Assembly (NCBI GenBank): GCA_013420905.1
Contig: JAAXNY010000009.1
Location: 1,116,001-1,180,000, forward strand
Length of the DNA stretch: 64,000 nucleotides
Source of the DNA: Collybia mongolica
Lineage: Eukaryota > Basidiomycota > Agaricomycetes > Agaricales > Clitocybaceae
Direction of reading: 5' to 3'
Shown one piece after another: positions 1 through 9,970 of the stretch; the first letter of the stretch is position 1, and every line of letters begins with the position of its first letter. The translations under genes were made by a program, and so were the position numbers. Below the pieces are notes generated by a model. The model was not told where the DNA came from. It did not search any database and saw nothing but the letters and a program-made list of their open reading frames with translations.

Positions 1-274
1 CTTCGTGACTGCGTCAAGGGACGTACAGATAGGATTTCCGCAGCACCAACCCGCCGAGAAGACATCAGTGAGCGTTCATATAGTTCAATCTGTATATTTA
101 TATTCATTATATTCTCTAGTTTGGTATGGACGACATCGGAATAGAGGTTTCATCTCTCCTGGTACTCTCAAGTCGCTTGGAGATCTACCTTTTGTAGAAG
201 AGCGATGGAAATCACTCACTACTCAGTTGGGTGCTTGGAAGAAGCAGAATTTTGATGTGCAGAAGAAAAAATAA
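1..274 (+). CDS. 3' end of an unidentified protein-coding gene (partial)
   Basis: I do not recognise this protein. The window opens inside an exon (1-22) that ends at a GT donor; a plausible acceptor lies at 118-119 and the last exon runs 120-274, ending in TAA. The phases of the two exons agree. The terminal peptide is basic and hydrophilic (it contains WYGRHRNRGF and ends NFDVQKKK), with no membrane segment or motif that I can name. Its stop codon lies only 25 bp from the stop of the convergent Prp38 gene, so the 3' untranslated regions must overlap. Most of the gene is to the left of the window. Coding status is inferred from the splice-phase agreement only. Confidence 0.5.
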   Translation, partial: FVTASRDVQIGFPQHQPAEKTSVSVHIVQSVYLYSLYSLVWYGRHRNRGFISPGTLKSLGDLPFVEERWKSLTTQLGAWKKQNFDVQKKK

Positions 275-299
275 CGATAACCAATGATGATGTTAAGCT

Positions 300-1296
300 T
301 TAGTTGGGCGCATCCATTTCCATGCGATCCGGTGAAATGCTGCGGCTGCGAGAACGGTACGGAGACTTTGAGCCGGTGCGTGACTCCGAGGGACTCCGAG
401 AAATATAACGGGACCCAGCGCCCGACGATGCCCTGCTTCCTTGACTAAGACTCCGTGTCCTAGAGCGACTTCCACTTCTACTCTCACTTCTGCTACTTAT
501 ACTTCTTGCCCTCTCACTTCCGTGATCACTTTTACCTTCCAAAGCGTCCAGCAATCGACTTTTCCTCGGACCAACGTCGCCATTCTCCTCAAGGACTTGC
601 CGTTTCACAAGCCTAGGTAGGATAATGTCACAGACTCTTTCTTCTGTCAAGAGAGAATAAACAAATTCGTCCATAAACGTTAGTGAATAGCCAGCTGCCG
701 AAAATTGTGAGGTGTATTTGTGTTATTCATAAGGCGTGCTCACACATATTGCGAAGGCGGAGTTTTCCATAGTCCTTCAGAAGTGGTTCAAGGAGCTCAT
801 ACACATCCACGGCACGGAATGTCATTCGGATATAAAACGCGGCGAGGGCCCGGAGGTACCTACGATTTACATCAGCCGGTACAAATGTTAGAATGTTTGT
901 CGCGTACTTGAACTCGTCTGCACGAAGATATTCGACCAAGATCTCCTTTTCCGGTTGGATTTGTAGAAGTTTCAAGATTAAACAGAGGAATTCTGTAGGC
1001 CGCTGGTTGCCATATACACCGCCGATACATTTTGTTTCAATAGCCTTGTCAATAAGGGTTTCAGCTTGAGTCGGTTATTAGCGACGCGAGTAGATGTATG
1101 GATAGACTCCTTACCCGTAAGCGCGAAACAATGCTCTTTCCAATAGTTGGACTCATATATACGATTCCGGATGACAGTCTCAACCAAAAACTAGGCAACG
1201 CTTAGCAATTTGAAGCAGATGACAGATAAATATGTTGTTCACCTGGGGATTTTGACCATGAATAGCCTGTGCTCCAGTCACAGTTGTGTTGGCCAT
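300..1296 (-). CDS. prp38: Pre-mRNA splicing factor Prp38 (PRPF38A type)
   Basis: Model: complement(300-694, 744-859, 908-1064, 1115-1190, 1243-1296), 265 residues, all junctions GT...AG and phase-consistent. Prp38 is a U4/U6.U5 tri-snRNP (B complex) protein needed for spliceosome activation in the nucleus. The start reads MANTTVTGAQAIHGQNPQ, the usual PRP38 opening, followed by IRNRIYESNYWKEHCFALT, the GGVYGNQRPTEFLCL stretch, LLQIQPEKEILVEY and ERVCDIILPRL, all hallmarks of the PRP38 domain (about residues 10-165). The C-terminal third (about 185-265) is rich in SR/RS dipeptides, as in animal PRPF38A and unlike budding yeast Prp38. Length is close to the metazoan protein without its longest RS tail. 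The gene is divergent from the gene starting at 1608 and convergent with the gene ending at 274. The identification is secure. Confidence 0.95.
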
Positions 1297-1607
1297 GACC
1301 AAGGGATTTGTTGGATGTTGTTAGGATTTGGGGACGTTTGTTCCATATATAATAGTCCTTAAGTAGTGGAATCAGATTGGCCTGAGGGACGCTGCTGTTC
1401 CTTATGTTCGTGAAGCATTTCATGCGACTAGGAAAGTACGGTTGAACATCAAGTCCAATTGTATCGACTGATATCGAAAAGCAGCTTTTACAAATCACAC
1501 CAATCGCAATACTACAAAATCCGTATCTGACCATTATGAGACCTTTACACGAACCGACCTTATACTTTAGTAACTGACTTCAAAATCAGAGAACGGACAT
1601 TCTACTT

Positions 1608-2110
1608 ATGTCTGTAAGAACATATGCAGACAATTTGCAGGGCGAACGTTCACCAGCAAAAGGATATCGACCTGACCCATTACGCCAAGCCTCGCTGTTC
1701 AAGGTGATTCAAGGCGCGGATGAAGTTGGTGAGTGAACCTTTTAGACTCTTCCGTTAGGCTGAGAACAATATTTAAGGTATTGTTTTCCGGGGTCAACCT
1801 TTGCGTAGGATAGCCAATCAGGATCCACGTTTTCGTAACACACTAAGTAGAAGGCCCAACGAATGCTGCCTTTCTTTTCTTGAGGTAAAGCTACATTTTA
1901 TCTAATAGCTACGGCCTGCCAAGAGATTAACATAGGGTTTTAGGATCAAAACTAAATCGCCACAAGTCCCCTGGCGATTCAGAACTAGCGTAGATCCCTA
2001 TGGGAGTACAAGACTTTGCCTGCAGTGGGTGAAAACACCCTCTTCGATGGCTTCGTAACCGGCGAAAACATCTGCCCGTCTTGAGCCAGTTTAATCTGTT
2101 AGGCCCCACT
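1608..2110 (+). CDS. Unidentified short protein (3' end unresolved)
   Basis: I do not recognise this product. An ATG at 1608 opens an exon 1608-1728 ending at GTGAGT, a second exon 1778-1884 ends at GTAAAG, and a third begins at 1936; the three join without a frameshift, which is good evidence of a real gene. The predicted peptide is basic and hydrophilic, beginning MSVRTYADNLQGERSPAKGY and containing FKVIQGADEVGIVFRGQPL across the first junction. The third exon stays open to about 2059, but several splice choices are possible there, so the stop is uncertain and the end given is approximate. It lies 311 bp from the divergent Prp38 start. No signal peptide or membrane segment is visible. Confidence 0.4.
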
Positions 2111-2547
2111 ACTCGTCTTGGGGTGGCGTCCCGGCAAGCCGACAAGCATCCATTTCTCCCATCTGTCGGATGGACCACGATCACATAGCGATGGCGCAAT
2201 CGGTCTACTCTTGTGTATTGTGCACGAGGGCGATACCTCTGCTAGGAAGTGACTGGCGGGTTTGATGCAAGCTACCGGTTCACCCTTCTCAGTTTTGGGC
2301 TTTTATGGCACCTGATGTTCTGTACACGCTGTGGTGGGGGAGGGGTATATTTCTAGAAAGAGATGGGGTCTGTGTATTTCGTAGACAAATGGAATAAAAC
2401 GAAGTTGCATTGTAGTGGAATGTGGCTTAGTACTAGACCTTGGTGGGTAGAGTGACGGCTCTTGATTGACTTTGACATCCAAGTCACCCTTTTCCTGCTT
2501 CACTACATCGTTTTCGAGGCTACTCTGGGCTCTCTCTCTTCCAAAGG

Positions 2548-5500
2548 ATGGCATCAACGGCGAGCTTGCCACCTTATGTGTTATCTGGGGTTCCAGTTCA
2601 TCACCCCTCTCACCTCGACGGAGATGCAAGCTTGGCGACAGAAATTCTCCCTGGACCACCGTCTCTTGTCTCCGCCCAGCAGTCTGTGTTAAAACGCGAT
2701 CCTAGAAAGCCCTCCACCGTTTTTTCATACCTACCGCCTTCTGATCCCGGATCTACGTACTCTGGTATTATGCATGGTACCCTCATAGGACATGAGCATG
2801 AAGGTGCTCGTTCAAAACGTCCCAAGTAAGTGCCCTATGTCCCTGGTTCGTAATGATCTCGCTGACTATTGTGCATTCCTTTGTACTACCTTTGTTCCAA
2901 CTCGTGCTTTTGCTTGCATTTATATCTTTTTTTCCACGTCATCTGGTTGGGCCACCTATCTACAGAATTGCCACTGGTCGTGCTCAACGTGCCAACGCTC
3001 GTAATCAAAACGGTACCACCTCAACTCTCGATCCCCTCGCAGACAGTGAGGGTGGATCTACTTCCGCCCCTCCACTAGCATCAGTGGACTCTGAATCATA
3101 TACCATGGTACTTGATGATGAGCCTTCAATATCCCGCTCCAACTCCTCATCAAACCTGCAAGAACCGCCGTCAGTAAACACAAGTAGCAGGCCGAGGAGA
3201 AAACAAGACAAAGGGAAAGGAAGAGAAGTAGAGCCACTTACGGTCAGAGTCAAGGAGGAACCGAAACCAGTTTCCTTGCTTTCCCCCGAGCCGTCTGCTA
3301 ATGCGGTGTGTCCGGGTCCCATTTCTTACCGTATCTGCTCAATTCTGCCATGTATAGCTCAACAACGAGGATCACTGCTCTTCATGTCGTTCCCATGGCG
3401 CTCTCGTATATTGTGATGGCTGTCCTAGAGCATTTCATCTTTGGTGTCTTGACCCGCCCGTGGAGAGTGTTGACGAAGGCGATAGCAGATGGTTTTGCCC
3501 AGCGTGTACAATAGATAAAGTCAGTGTACCCTCATATCGAGGTTGTTCCATGCTAAATGATCGTTGCAGCATCCACCCCGAAAACCACCACCATCCTTTC
3601 TATCTCCCCTTATCCACCAAGTCGATACCACCATTCCCACCGAATTCCAGCTTCCAGAGGATTTGAGAAATTTCTTCAAAGATGGTGCGTCCATATGTCA
3701 TGTAATTATCATGCTAACAAAAACATCCAATCAGTTGTCACTGGACCGAGAGGATCATACGTTGATAATACAGAGGTCAAGTCACGACGTAATGAGTATG
3801 TTGAATATTTATCCTCACTATCGTGATCCAGCTAAACCCTCTGTTAGTCGCCAATATGAGGAACGCAATCCTTATCAGTTGAAGGATAAAAATGGCGCTT
3901 CTGTTCTGTGTTTCCGATGTGGCACTTCATCCCTTCCTCCAGGCCTCGCTGCTCCTGCTCCTGCTACTAAACGAGCTCGAAGATCCATCGCTAAGACACC
4001 AACACCAGAAACTGGGAAAAGCATCCTCTCTTGCGACCATTGTCCTTTGTTCTGGCATCTTGATTGCCTTGATCCCCCACTGCCGGCCATGCCCCCAAAC
4101 ACCAAGAAGTGGATGTGCCCAAATCATGTAGATCAGATCCTCGTGTGTTTTCCAGGCAAACTTGTTTCACATGTTTACTCACTCTTTCCTAGTTGCCGAA
4201 GCCTCGTATCCCGAAACAAGCCACCGCTATTGAAATTACAAAGCCTAATCAATTTAACAACGGGAATATCGAAATTATTCATCCGCAAACACCTCGTGTT
4301 TTACAAAAGTTTGAAAAAGTAGCTGTCGATGAGGTATTAATCAATGGTCGTCGCTATCGGGTTCCGGAAAAAGTCATCGTACTCGATTTTTGGAACAAGC
4401 TCAATAAATCTAAGAAACAGACGGATAAGTGTGTTCATCTTTCACGTTGCATGATTCGATGCTAATAAGTGGGGTAGGGACTCAAATGTGGATTCCGCCA
4501 TGTCTTCTCCTCTTACGTCTCTTAGCTCACTGGATGACCTTGAAGACCATATTGCTCCTTATCCCTATCCTGTTCATGACGCAGATGATCTGAAAGTGGC
4601 ACAGGTGAATCTTGAGCATTTTTATTCCAGTGCCTGGCTAATTTAGTCTCATTCTGGTAGTTACTATGCTCCTTGCAAGGTGCTCGACCTCCAATCACAC
4701 GACCAGTAATCAATGGATCAAGAAAGTGGTTAGTCGAGGAAGACAGCAAGCTTCATCCGACTCCTCTAGTTCAAAGTAAAGCTGTGAAGGTCACCAAAAT
4801 AGCCGTTGCGAAGGTTTTTCCCCTTGTTCAACCTATCCGAGTCTATACTCATACTCAAATCCTCTAAAGCACACTACTTCTAAGATTTCCGCCGTAAATG
4901 GAGCCCTCAAGGCTCCTGCACCTTCCAAAAGTGCCACAGTAGTCACAACAGAGCCCAGTGCCTTGACCTCGAAACGAAAGAAACCTACTCCAGCTCCTCC
5001 ACCCCAACCTAGCACTCGGGAACTACGTTCGAGAAGTAGAAACAACTTTGATTCATCCTTGACCAGCATTTCTTCTAGAGTACGCCTCGTTTTAAAAAAT
5101 CTCCAGTCGTACTCACCTATGTTCTACTAGAGCTCTGTGAGACGTGCGGATGACTCTAGTAAGGAAAGCTTACTTTTCGATGGGTCGATGTCCGCACCAC
5201 CCGTTCCAACGTCGAAACTGCATATCAAGGTAGGGTGGATGGCTGCACACTACGACAATTGTTGACCCGTATTTCTAGGTTGAGGAAACAGACGCTATTC
5301 TTGGAAACAGCTCTTCAGATAGGCCTTCGACAGCCACCCCAGCTAAGGTTTGTAGTATCTGCTCATGTCAGCCCCGTAGTTGACATATATTGGCACACCA
5401 GAGGATTGGGCGGACACGGGCACCCCCTCGTCGTATAGCGCAAACAGACTCTAGTTTCAGGGTGGAAGAAAAGGAAAAGAGAGGCAGAAAGAGGAAGGAG

Positions 5501-5782
5501 CGAGATGATGATGAATTACCTGGTGTTGAAGGTCGCAACCGCCCAGAGACTTCCAATCGCGCCGAAAAGGAGAAAAAGGAGAAAGAAAAAGAAAAAGAAA
5601 AAGAGAGAAAAAAGCCTATCCGAACACCATCCCGACAGCAAACGACCGCAGTGCCAATCATCACTCCCACACCAGCTACTCCATCTCTCAAAATACGTCT
5701 GCCACGCTTGAGTAATGTTGGCGCACATACCTCGGGACCTACGATGCCCAACAATAATGGCGATACCCCCACAAGGCTGTAG
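2548..5782 (+). CDS. Two-PHD-finger protein, Rco1/PHF12-like (Rpd3S-type histone deacetylase subunit)
   Basis: Thirteen exons join in phase: 2548-2825, 2966-3305, 3358-3519, 3570-3684, 3735-3795, 3848-4142, 4193-4428, 4478-4604, 4661-4813, 4870-5079, 5131-5229, 5279-5347, 5402-5782 (841 residues). The first PHD finger (about residues 213-256) reads CSSC, YCDGC, FHLWCLDPP, WFCPAC; the second (about 341-414) reads CFRC, LSCDHC, WHLDCLDPP, WMCPNH. After it comes a segment with INGRRYRVPEKVIVLDFW, which resembles the conserved region following the second PHD finger in yeast Rco1 and animal PHF12. In that family the two fingers bridge the Rpd3/Sin3-type deacetylase to histone H3 tails and suppress cryptic transcription in gene bodies. 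The C-terminus is low-complexity, with a Lys/Glu-rich run encoded at about 5560-5620. The two-PHD architecture is seen directly; assignment to the Rpd3S-like complex is inference from family. Confidence 0.85.
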
Positions 5783-6149
5783 TATCCACATAAGGATTGC
5801 GTGGCCTATAATGTGCTTCGCGTCACAAGTAGCAGAGCGAATACGCTCTCGACGGATGTAAAACCTTTTCTCATTCGTTGTTGGATGATAACATTTACTA
5901 TGTTTTACTCACCTTGTGGCATACTTTTGACATAGATCACAAATGATGATAGAACACCTGTACATCCAATGCATTTATTCAATTATTGCTTCCTCATAGC
6001 TGTCTTGTGAGTATGCATCGATGCCAGGTCACTGGATCATGATATATATATTGATATTATTTTAAATTTTTATATGTCGGTCTTCTGTCTGTCCGATCTA
6101 TGGTGCACTCCCAATATTATACACACTTTATTAAATTAGTTAGGCTGTA
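5783..6149 (+). other. Intergenic stretch, no gene seen
   Basis: AT-rich sequence between the Rco1-like gene and the transposon relics. It contains the likely 3' untranslated region of the upstream gene. The last CpG before the CpG-free tract is near 6094. No open frame or RNA gene recognised. Confidence 0.6.
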
Positions 6150-6638
6150 AACCTTTGCCTTCAATTTGAGATTACTCAGGATCAAGTTGATGAACTTGAA
6201 AGGGGTTTTAATAGCTGGCTTAAGAAATATGAAGAGCAAGTGTTTTGATATGTATTTAATCTTGAACATGATCTGATGATATTACAGGTTATACTATAAC
6301 CATGATCCAATGAAGGTATCTACATGTCCTCTAACCATCCATGCCCTTCTACATATTGCACCAACTATTAGGGCTATGGGGCCAGTCTGGGCATATTGGG
6401 CATTTCCAATAGAACATTATTGTGGCAACCTCCTCTGCCATATTAAAAGTCAAAGGCTCCCCTATCCAAACATTGATAGTTATGTTACATCTTGTGCTCA
6501 TTTAACACAAATAACTCTCCTCTACAACTTGCATAGAAAGTGACCTCCTGCCCCTAAATCTGATAAGAGGAACATCAGTTTTCCCCTATATATGTTTTCT
6601 GTTATAATCAAGTACTTATATACTCATTAGCTTGATTT

Positions 6639-7299
6639 TAGAGATTGGCAGGGGTTTGCATACCCCTGGGGGTATTGGGTAAGGGTATAGGGGGGTACAG
6701 GTATGGGTACAACATCACGTACCCTCACAAAACCAATACCCGTGGGGGGTTTGTGAAGGGTTTTCAAAGGGTTTTGTAAATTATTTGTCACCAAAATGAT
6801 GACATAGAATGGCACTGGCACGGCACACAAAAATATCATTACACTAAAAAACAGTGTCATATGAAGTGTCGGCCGATGTACGACATGGTAATGAGCAAAA
6901 TATATATTTTAAACTTCTCCTCTGCGTTGCGGCCCTCATTCCCCAGTAATGGCTTCAACCGTGCCTTGATGTGTATTGGAGAGTGGAGCCAGATGGGTTT
7001 TGTCAAGGACCATGATGTAAGGGCAGTCACTACATTGCCCGAGGTTGGTGACGACGAAAAGCTTGAGGAGGGCTGGGATTCCATTCAGTTTGAGTAGACA
7101 CATAATCTATGCTTCAGAATAGATGAAAATGATCACACCCCTGCGCTAAACCCTCAGGGGTATTTGTTACCCCTCATACCCCGGGGAACCCTTACCCCTA
7201 TAGCCGGGTAACCCCTACCCTCCAATGGGGGTAGGGGTTTTGGAGGGTAGGGGTACGGGTAGCAAAAAAAAACCTGGGGGTTACCCCTGCCAATCTCTA
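6639..7299 (+). mobile_element. hAT-derived element with perfect terminal inverted repeats and target-site duplication
   Basis: The left end, TAGAGATTGGCAGGGGT (6639-6655), is repeated exactly as an inverted copy at 7283-7299 (17 of 17 bases). The element is flanked by the 8 bp direct repeat CTTGATTT at 6631-6638 and 7300-7307. An 8 bp target duplication and a TAGAGATTGGCA-like end are typical of the hAT superfamily. Both subterminal regions carry many GGGTA/TACCC motifs. At 661 bp it is far too short to encode a full transposase, but it retains a fragment of one (see 6880-7097), so it is an internally deleted, non-autonomous copy. It lies within, and splits, an older Plavaka relic. Unlike its surroundings it is rich in CpG, implying a much more recent insertion. 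Confidence 0.9.
6880..7097 (+). pseudogene. C-terminal fragment of a hAT transposase
   Basis: Inside the hAT element, an open frame ending at 7097 encodes a peptide with FNRALMCIGEWSQMGF, VKDHDVRAVTTLPEV and a terminus at LEEGWDSIQFE. This resembles the tail that follows the hAT dimerisation domain in many fungal hAT transposases. The catalytic domain and the BED zinc finger are absent, and the frame has no credible start, so it is a remnant and not a working gene. It shows the element derives from an autonomous hAT by internal deletion. Confidence 0.6.
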
Positions 7300-8039
7300 C
7301 TTGATTTAGACCTATTACATATTTTCACCTCACCCAAGGGACTTATATGTCTCCCCATTCCTCTGTGGAAAGTACTTACAGCAACACCAGCTACTTGATT
7401 CAGTAAACCTGCATCACTTATCAGGAAACTTATACCTCAGAATACCAAAATTATCCAATATGGCCAGATGCATCATCTAGAAAGAGGTGATACAATACAA
7501 GCATGTGAAATTATTCCACTTAGATCAGACAGCCAGGATATGTCATATGTCTGGGTAGGTTTCTCTCTAAAATGCTCTATGCATATTGCTAAGTTATCTT
7601 AGTACCAGCTTGAAGTTGATAAATTCACTCATCAGAGACATCAGACACCTGTGTTTGAGCTTCAAGACTTCTATGGACAAGTTCTTTGCCTGCTTATAGT
7701 TACAGTTTCTGCATCCTCCAAAAATGGTATTGAAGCAGGTTCATTTGTCTGTGCAAGTATCAAACAGGCCAAAATATTAGACATACAATAGCTACTAATA
7801 CCCATTGTAAAATTATCTATTACAAGAATTGGGGCAACAGAATTTGTTGATATTGGTCAAATACAATGTTTAATTGGTCAGATTAAAGACCATGGTAAAT
7901 GGGCAATTATTGACTCAAGTATAGTATGGACCAATAGTACTAGCCATATATATATATATAGGTCAATCAGCACAGTTATTTTATACTACATATAGCACTT
8001 CAATCTAGTCTAACCAAAATCTCACTTTCTTTTTTTCTA

Positions 8040-8330
8040 AATGATTCATCTAAGGTAGTAAAGTCATCCCATAAACCCACTATTTGTGGGATGAGATACC
8101 TTCTATGCCAAACTTAAATCATCCTACATATTCCACCTTTTATGGGATGAAAGCTCACACCACTAAGGGATGAAAAACTTTGAAATTATAAGAGCAGAAA
8201 TTCATCCTCTCAAGGGATGAAATAAATATCTGGGATAAAATTTCATCCCAATTTCATACCCTTTAGATTCATCCACTAAACTTAGGAAATGCTACTTTCA
8301 TCCATTATGTGGGGGAAAAACCTCCCCCAC
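8040..8330. repeat. Cluster of short GGGATGA / TCATCCC repeats with a terminal hairpin
   Basis: About ten copies of GGGATGA, its complement TCATCCC or close variants occur in both orientations between about 8063 and 8305. The tract ends in an 8 bp stem (gtggggga, 8309-8316; tcccccac, 8323-8330) around a 6-base loop. It separates the Plavaka relic from the DIRS-like relic. Subterminal arrays of short inverted motifs are usual in CACTA-type transposons, so this may be the right end of the Plavaka element; that is inference, since no matching left end was found. Confidence 0.55.
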
Positions 8331-8539
8331 CAGGTGCACAGTGCAAGTGACTAGATGTGGGGCACATATGTGTTCCCCTTACAGGTATGAGTTTCTGGCC
8401 TACCAAAAGGAACACTGGGCTCTACTACATGATCCCTTACTGCAATCAAGGAAACAAGCTCAAACCAATCTTCCATTTTGAAACCAATGCAGGTGTCTTG
8501 GCAATTCATTGGCTGACCCACATATAACACCAGCCAACT

Positions 8540-8800
8540 TGAGTTGTAATCTTCACTGACAACCAAAGCACAGTTGACATATTCAAGCCATTGCAAGCAT
8601 CAGCCACATACAACCCCTTCCTCATCACAGCTGTTAACTTGATGCTCAAAATGAACTTCAAGTTTGTGTATGTCACACTCCAGGAGATCTAAACACAATA
8701 GCAGACAACCTATTGCAGATGAAACTCAAGGCTGCAGAGATGCTTCAACCTGGAATCACCCTATTCCTCTTCACACCCTCTCAATTATTGCTGGGGGCAT
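8540..8800 (+). pseudogene. RNase H domain fragment of the DIRS-like element
   Basis: The translation contains VIFTDNQSTVDIF followed by ATYNPFLITAVNLMLKMNF, the usual RNase H signature of DIRS polyproteins (TDN with the catalytic Asp, then a conserved Tyr-Asn). After a one-base frame change it continues PGDLNTIADNLLQ, corresponding to the family's G-x-x-N-x-x-ADxLSR motif. It ends with FTPSQLLLGAS, the usual link to the recombinase. At least one frameshift makes it non-functional. Confidence 0.65.
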
Positions 8801-8879
8801 CCTGTGCTGACCACAAACATGGCTGAGCTGCTTAAGAGCTGCTTGGCCAACCAAGTGCCTAGAACATGAAGAAAACATT

Positions 8880-9780
8880 GTGCTAGGTGCCATCCTTGAA
8901 TCAGCATCACACTTCTCCTATTCATCTGTGCTACAATCCTACACAGACTTCTGCAACATCCACCAACTACCATACAATCCAACACCTGATACACTGAGCT
9001 TCTACATTGTATATATATCAAACCATATCAAGCCCAAGTCTGTTAAATCATACCTATTTGGCATATGCAACAAACTCCTCCCAAAGTACCCTGAAATCCA
9101 ATTTAATTAAAAATACAAACCTGTAATCAATACACTATGTGGCTACATGAAAATGTGAGCCATGCCAACTTTACAAAAACAAGCTATGACCCACAATGAA
9201 CTAGCTAGGGCCTACAACCATCTCTAGAACTACAATATGTATGATAAAAAACTCTTCTGTGCCATCCCCCTCATTGCATTCCATGGCCTAATGCAACTTG
9301 GAGAACTTACATGGCCTGATAAACTTGCCCTACAAGACTATTGCAAAGTTATAATGCAACACACAGTCACTAATTCAAACCTCAACTACACCTTCTTCCT
9401 CCCATTCCACAAAGCCAACCACCTATTTGAGGGAAACAGGATCCTCATCCAGTCAACCAAGGCAAAAAGACAATCCTGTCATAGCCTTCCAACAATACCT
9501 ATCCTCACAAGATAAAGCCTTTCCCCTAAAATCCAAACTCTGGCTCTGCTCAAATGGAAAAATCCTAACAAGATGATGGTTTATGATGCAATTTAGGCAT
9601 ATATTCCCCAGGAATGCTGGTGGGCAATCCCTATGAGCAAGAGGTGCAACAGCATATGCCCAATTTGGTGTCCCAGGATATATCATCCAAGGCCTCAGAT
9701 GCTGGACCTCAGAAACATTCAGAATATACATATGACAACATCCAATGCTCCTCACAGAGCTAATGTGCAGAGAACCAGCA
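8880..9780 (+). pseudogene. Tyrosine recombinase relic of the DIRS-like element
   Basis: The N-terminal SAM-like part is readable (SYTDFCNIHQLPYNPTPDTL, then YISNHIKPKSVKSYLFGICN). The catalytic half follows: FHGLMQLGELTWPD (about 9280), then at 9620-9740 GQSL-stop-ARGATAYAQFG and IIQGLRCWTSETFRIYI. The stop at 9633-9635 (TGA) is where the family has the second catalytic arginine, and CGA to TGA is exactly a CpG transition. A frame break also occurs near 9110. The gene is dead. Confidence 0.65.
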
Positions 9781-9970
9781 ACTCACAGTCCACCATCAAC
9801 ATCATCTCACACCACAAACAACAACCTAAACCTGTAAGGACAATCCTATGTTGCATCATGCTAACCCAAGATAAGCCAGAACAAGATCTAGCAGAAGAAT
9901 CCAAAGTTATATTAAGAAGTGAAACCATAAGCTATCTACTTACCTAGCAGAGGAAACCAAAGAAAATACT

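Larger units (their letters stand above)
6150..7930 (+). mobile_element. Degenerate Plavaka-type (CACTA-superfamily) transposase relic, split by a hAT insertion
   Basis: Translated pieces match the C-terminal half of the large transposase that I know as Plavaka, a CACTA-related family abundant in Agaricomycetes. Before the insertion: DELERGFNSWLKKYEEQ (about 6190), then CPLTIHALLHIA, MGPVWAYWAFP and YVTSCAHLTQITLLYNL (6325-6535). After it, in several frames: ERGDTIQACEIIPLRSDSQD (about 7480), FELQDFYGQVLCLLIV (about 7660) and CLIGQIKDHGKWAIIDSS (about 7870-7920). The pieces are in the right order, but frames shift and stops interrupt, so the gene is dead. A 661 bp hAT-derived element (6639-7299) sits in the middle. 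The flanking Plavaka sequence contains no CpG. The left end and the terminal repeats of the element were not located; the repeat-rich tract at 8040-8330 may be its right terminus. Confidence 0.75.
8340..9970 (+). mobile_element. Degenerate DIRS-like retroelement: RNase H followed by tyrosine recombinase
   Basis: Two coding relics lie in the same orientation in the order RNase H then tyrosine recombinase, the order found in DIRS-type retrotransposons. No reverse transcriptase segment is visible upstream, so the copy is truncated at the 5' side as well as mutated. The whole 8340-9970 interval contains no CpG dinucleotide and several stops, as expected for an old copy eroded by deamination of methylated cytosine. 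Element ends (split direct repeats or inverted repeats) could not be delimited; the tract at about 10080-10250, rich in gtgatgag/gcaatg-like motifs, may be part of the right end. Confidence 0.65.

Noticed and set aside
300..674. Arg/Ser-rich frame as an independent small SR protein
   Set aside because: It is the last exon (RS tail) of Prp38, joined in phase to the conserved domain upstream.
8040..8330. CRISPR-like array
   Set aside because: The short repeats are irregularly spaced, in both orientations and only 7 bases long, and the organism is a fungus. A transposon subterminal array is the better reading.
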